NCBI GenBank assembly: GCA_020059765.1
Contig: JAGVBM010000142.1
Location: forward strand, 1 to 5,573
Direction: 5' to 3'
DNA: 5,573 nt
From: Bacillota bacterium
Lineage (GTDB): Bacteria > Bacillota > Bacilli > Tumebacillales > Effusibacillaceae
Part shown: in pieces, positions 5,060 to 5,573 of the stretch
How positions within the stretch are numbered: the first letter of the stretch is position 1
Layout of the letters: every line of letters starts with the position of its first letter
Position numbers and translations under genes: made by a program
The notes under the pieces: model-generated
Told to the model about the DNA's origin: nothing
The model's input: the letters and a program-made list of their open reading frames with translations, nothing else
Database searches by the model: none

Positions 5060-5573
5060 AATCGGCTATTTGTATCCGGATCTTTTGGAAGTGTACAGTG
5101 ACCGCGGAAATGTGACCATTTTGCAAAAGCGTGCCGAGTGGCGGGGAATCGACGTACAGGTGGAACGAATTACAGTCGGTGACAACCCGGAACTTGCGGA
5201 TTACGACATTTTGTTCTCTGGTGGCGGCGAAGACCGTGAGCAGTTGCTGGTGGCGGAAGATTTGATCAAGAAACAAGCGTCGCTTTTTAAAGCGGTCGAT
5301 GCAGGGACGGTCGTGCTTACCATATGCGGCAGTTACCAATTGCTGGGGCACTATTTTGAAACGATCGGCGGCAAGCGAATTGAAGGGGTCGGTTTGCTTG
5401 ATCTGTACACGATCGGCGGTCAAAAGCGGCTGGTCGGCAATTCAGTTGGCCGTGTTTCTTTTTGGGAAAGAGAAGAAACAATTGTCGGATATGAAAATCA
5501 TTCCGGGCGCACTTTTTTGGGCCCCGAGGTTGCTCCGCTCGCTCAAGTCATCAGCGGATACGGCAATAACGGA
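5049..5573 (+). CDS. gatD: Lipid II isoglutaminyl synthase, GatD glutaminase subunit, partial at 3' end
   Basis: The first 175 residues are present and the reading frame stays open to the last base. The N-terminus (KIGYLYPDLLEVYSDRGN), FSGGGEDREQ (56-65) and the nucleophile elbow LTICGSYQLLG with Cys93 match the GatD/CobQ-type class I glutamine amidotransferases. GYENHSGRT (147-155) is also characteristic. The His of the triad, normally in a later YLHGP-like block, is outside the window. GatD hydrolyses glutamine and passes ammonia to MurT for amidation of lipid II D-Glu. Its start overlaps the murT stop by 11 bases (TTG 5049) or 20 bases (GTG 5040), so translation is probably coupled. Nothing in the visible part looks broken. 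A CobQ/CobB role is unlikely because of the murT partner. Confidence 0.95.
   Translation, partial: MKLKIGYLYPDLLEVYSDRGNVTILQKRAEWRGIDVQVERITVGDNPELADYDILFSGGGEDREQLLVAEDLIKKQASLFKAVDAGTVVLTICGSYQLLGHYFETIGGKRIEGVGLLDLYTIGGQKRLVGNSVGRVSFWEREETIVGYENHSGRTFLGPEVAPLAQVISGYGNNG

Noticed and set aside
1..5573. Mobile elements, CRISPR repeats, tRNA/rRNA genes, riboswitches, defence or toxin systems
   Set aside because: No terminal repeats, transposase or integrase motifs, regularly spaced repeats or RNA-gene signatures were seen, and almost all of the DNA is covered by recognised housekeeping or wall genes.

Overview
The window looks like chromosomal DNA from a low- to mid-GC Gram-positive bacterium (Bacillota, probably a Bacilli-type spore former). 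The evidence is the gene families: a MurT/GatD lipid II amidation pair, a TagU/LytR-type LCP protein and a stand-alone YkuD-fold L,D-transpeptidase, together with strong purine-rich ribosome binding sites and frequent GTG/TTG starts. Base composition is near 50% GC by eye. No genus can be assigned from the sequence alone. All supported genes lie on the + strand.

Layout. (1) Positions 1-104 hold the C-terminal end of a class I glutamine amidotransferase (TrpG/PabA type). It overlaps by ATGA a complete chorismate-utilising enzyme (101-1552), best read as anthranilate synthase component I. Together they would make anthranilate from chorismate and glutamine. (2) After a 44-base gap with no visible terminator comes a short L,D-transpeptidase (about 1597-2085). 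(3) A 143-base intergenic region carries an extended -10 promoter for an LCP glycopolymer transferase (2229-3575), which has an unusual C-terminal tail of about 100 residues rich in Pro, Thr, Gly and Asn. (4) A strong hairpin with perfect 15-base arms and a GCAA loop closes that gene. (5) A short leader with an 8-base inverted repeat precedes murT (best start TTG 3689). MurT overlaps the start of gatD, which runs off the right edge with its catalytic Cys present but its catalytic His outside the window.

How the genes fit together. The first two genes belong to aromatic amino acid metabolism (possibly shared with folate). The other four act on the cell wall: MurT/GatD amidate the D-Glu of lipid II, the L,D-transpeptidase cross-links finished peptidoglycan, and the LCP protein attaches anionic glycopolymers to it. 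They are neighbours but not one operon: the lcp gene has its own promoter and terminator, and murT-gatD form a separate translationally coupled unit.

I found no mobile element, CRISPR array, tRNA, rRNA or recognisable riboswitch, and nothing that amounts to a new biological system. The most interesting unexplained structures are the inverted repeat around the murT ribosome binding site and start, the TTTGCAA sites in both intergenic regions, and the placement of the anthranilate synthase pair away from any visible trp genes.
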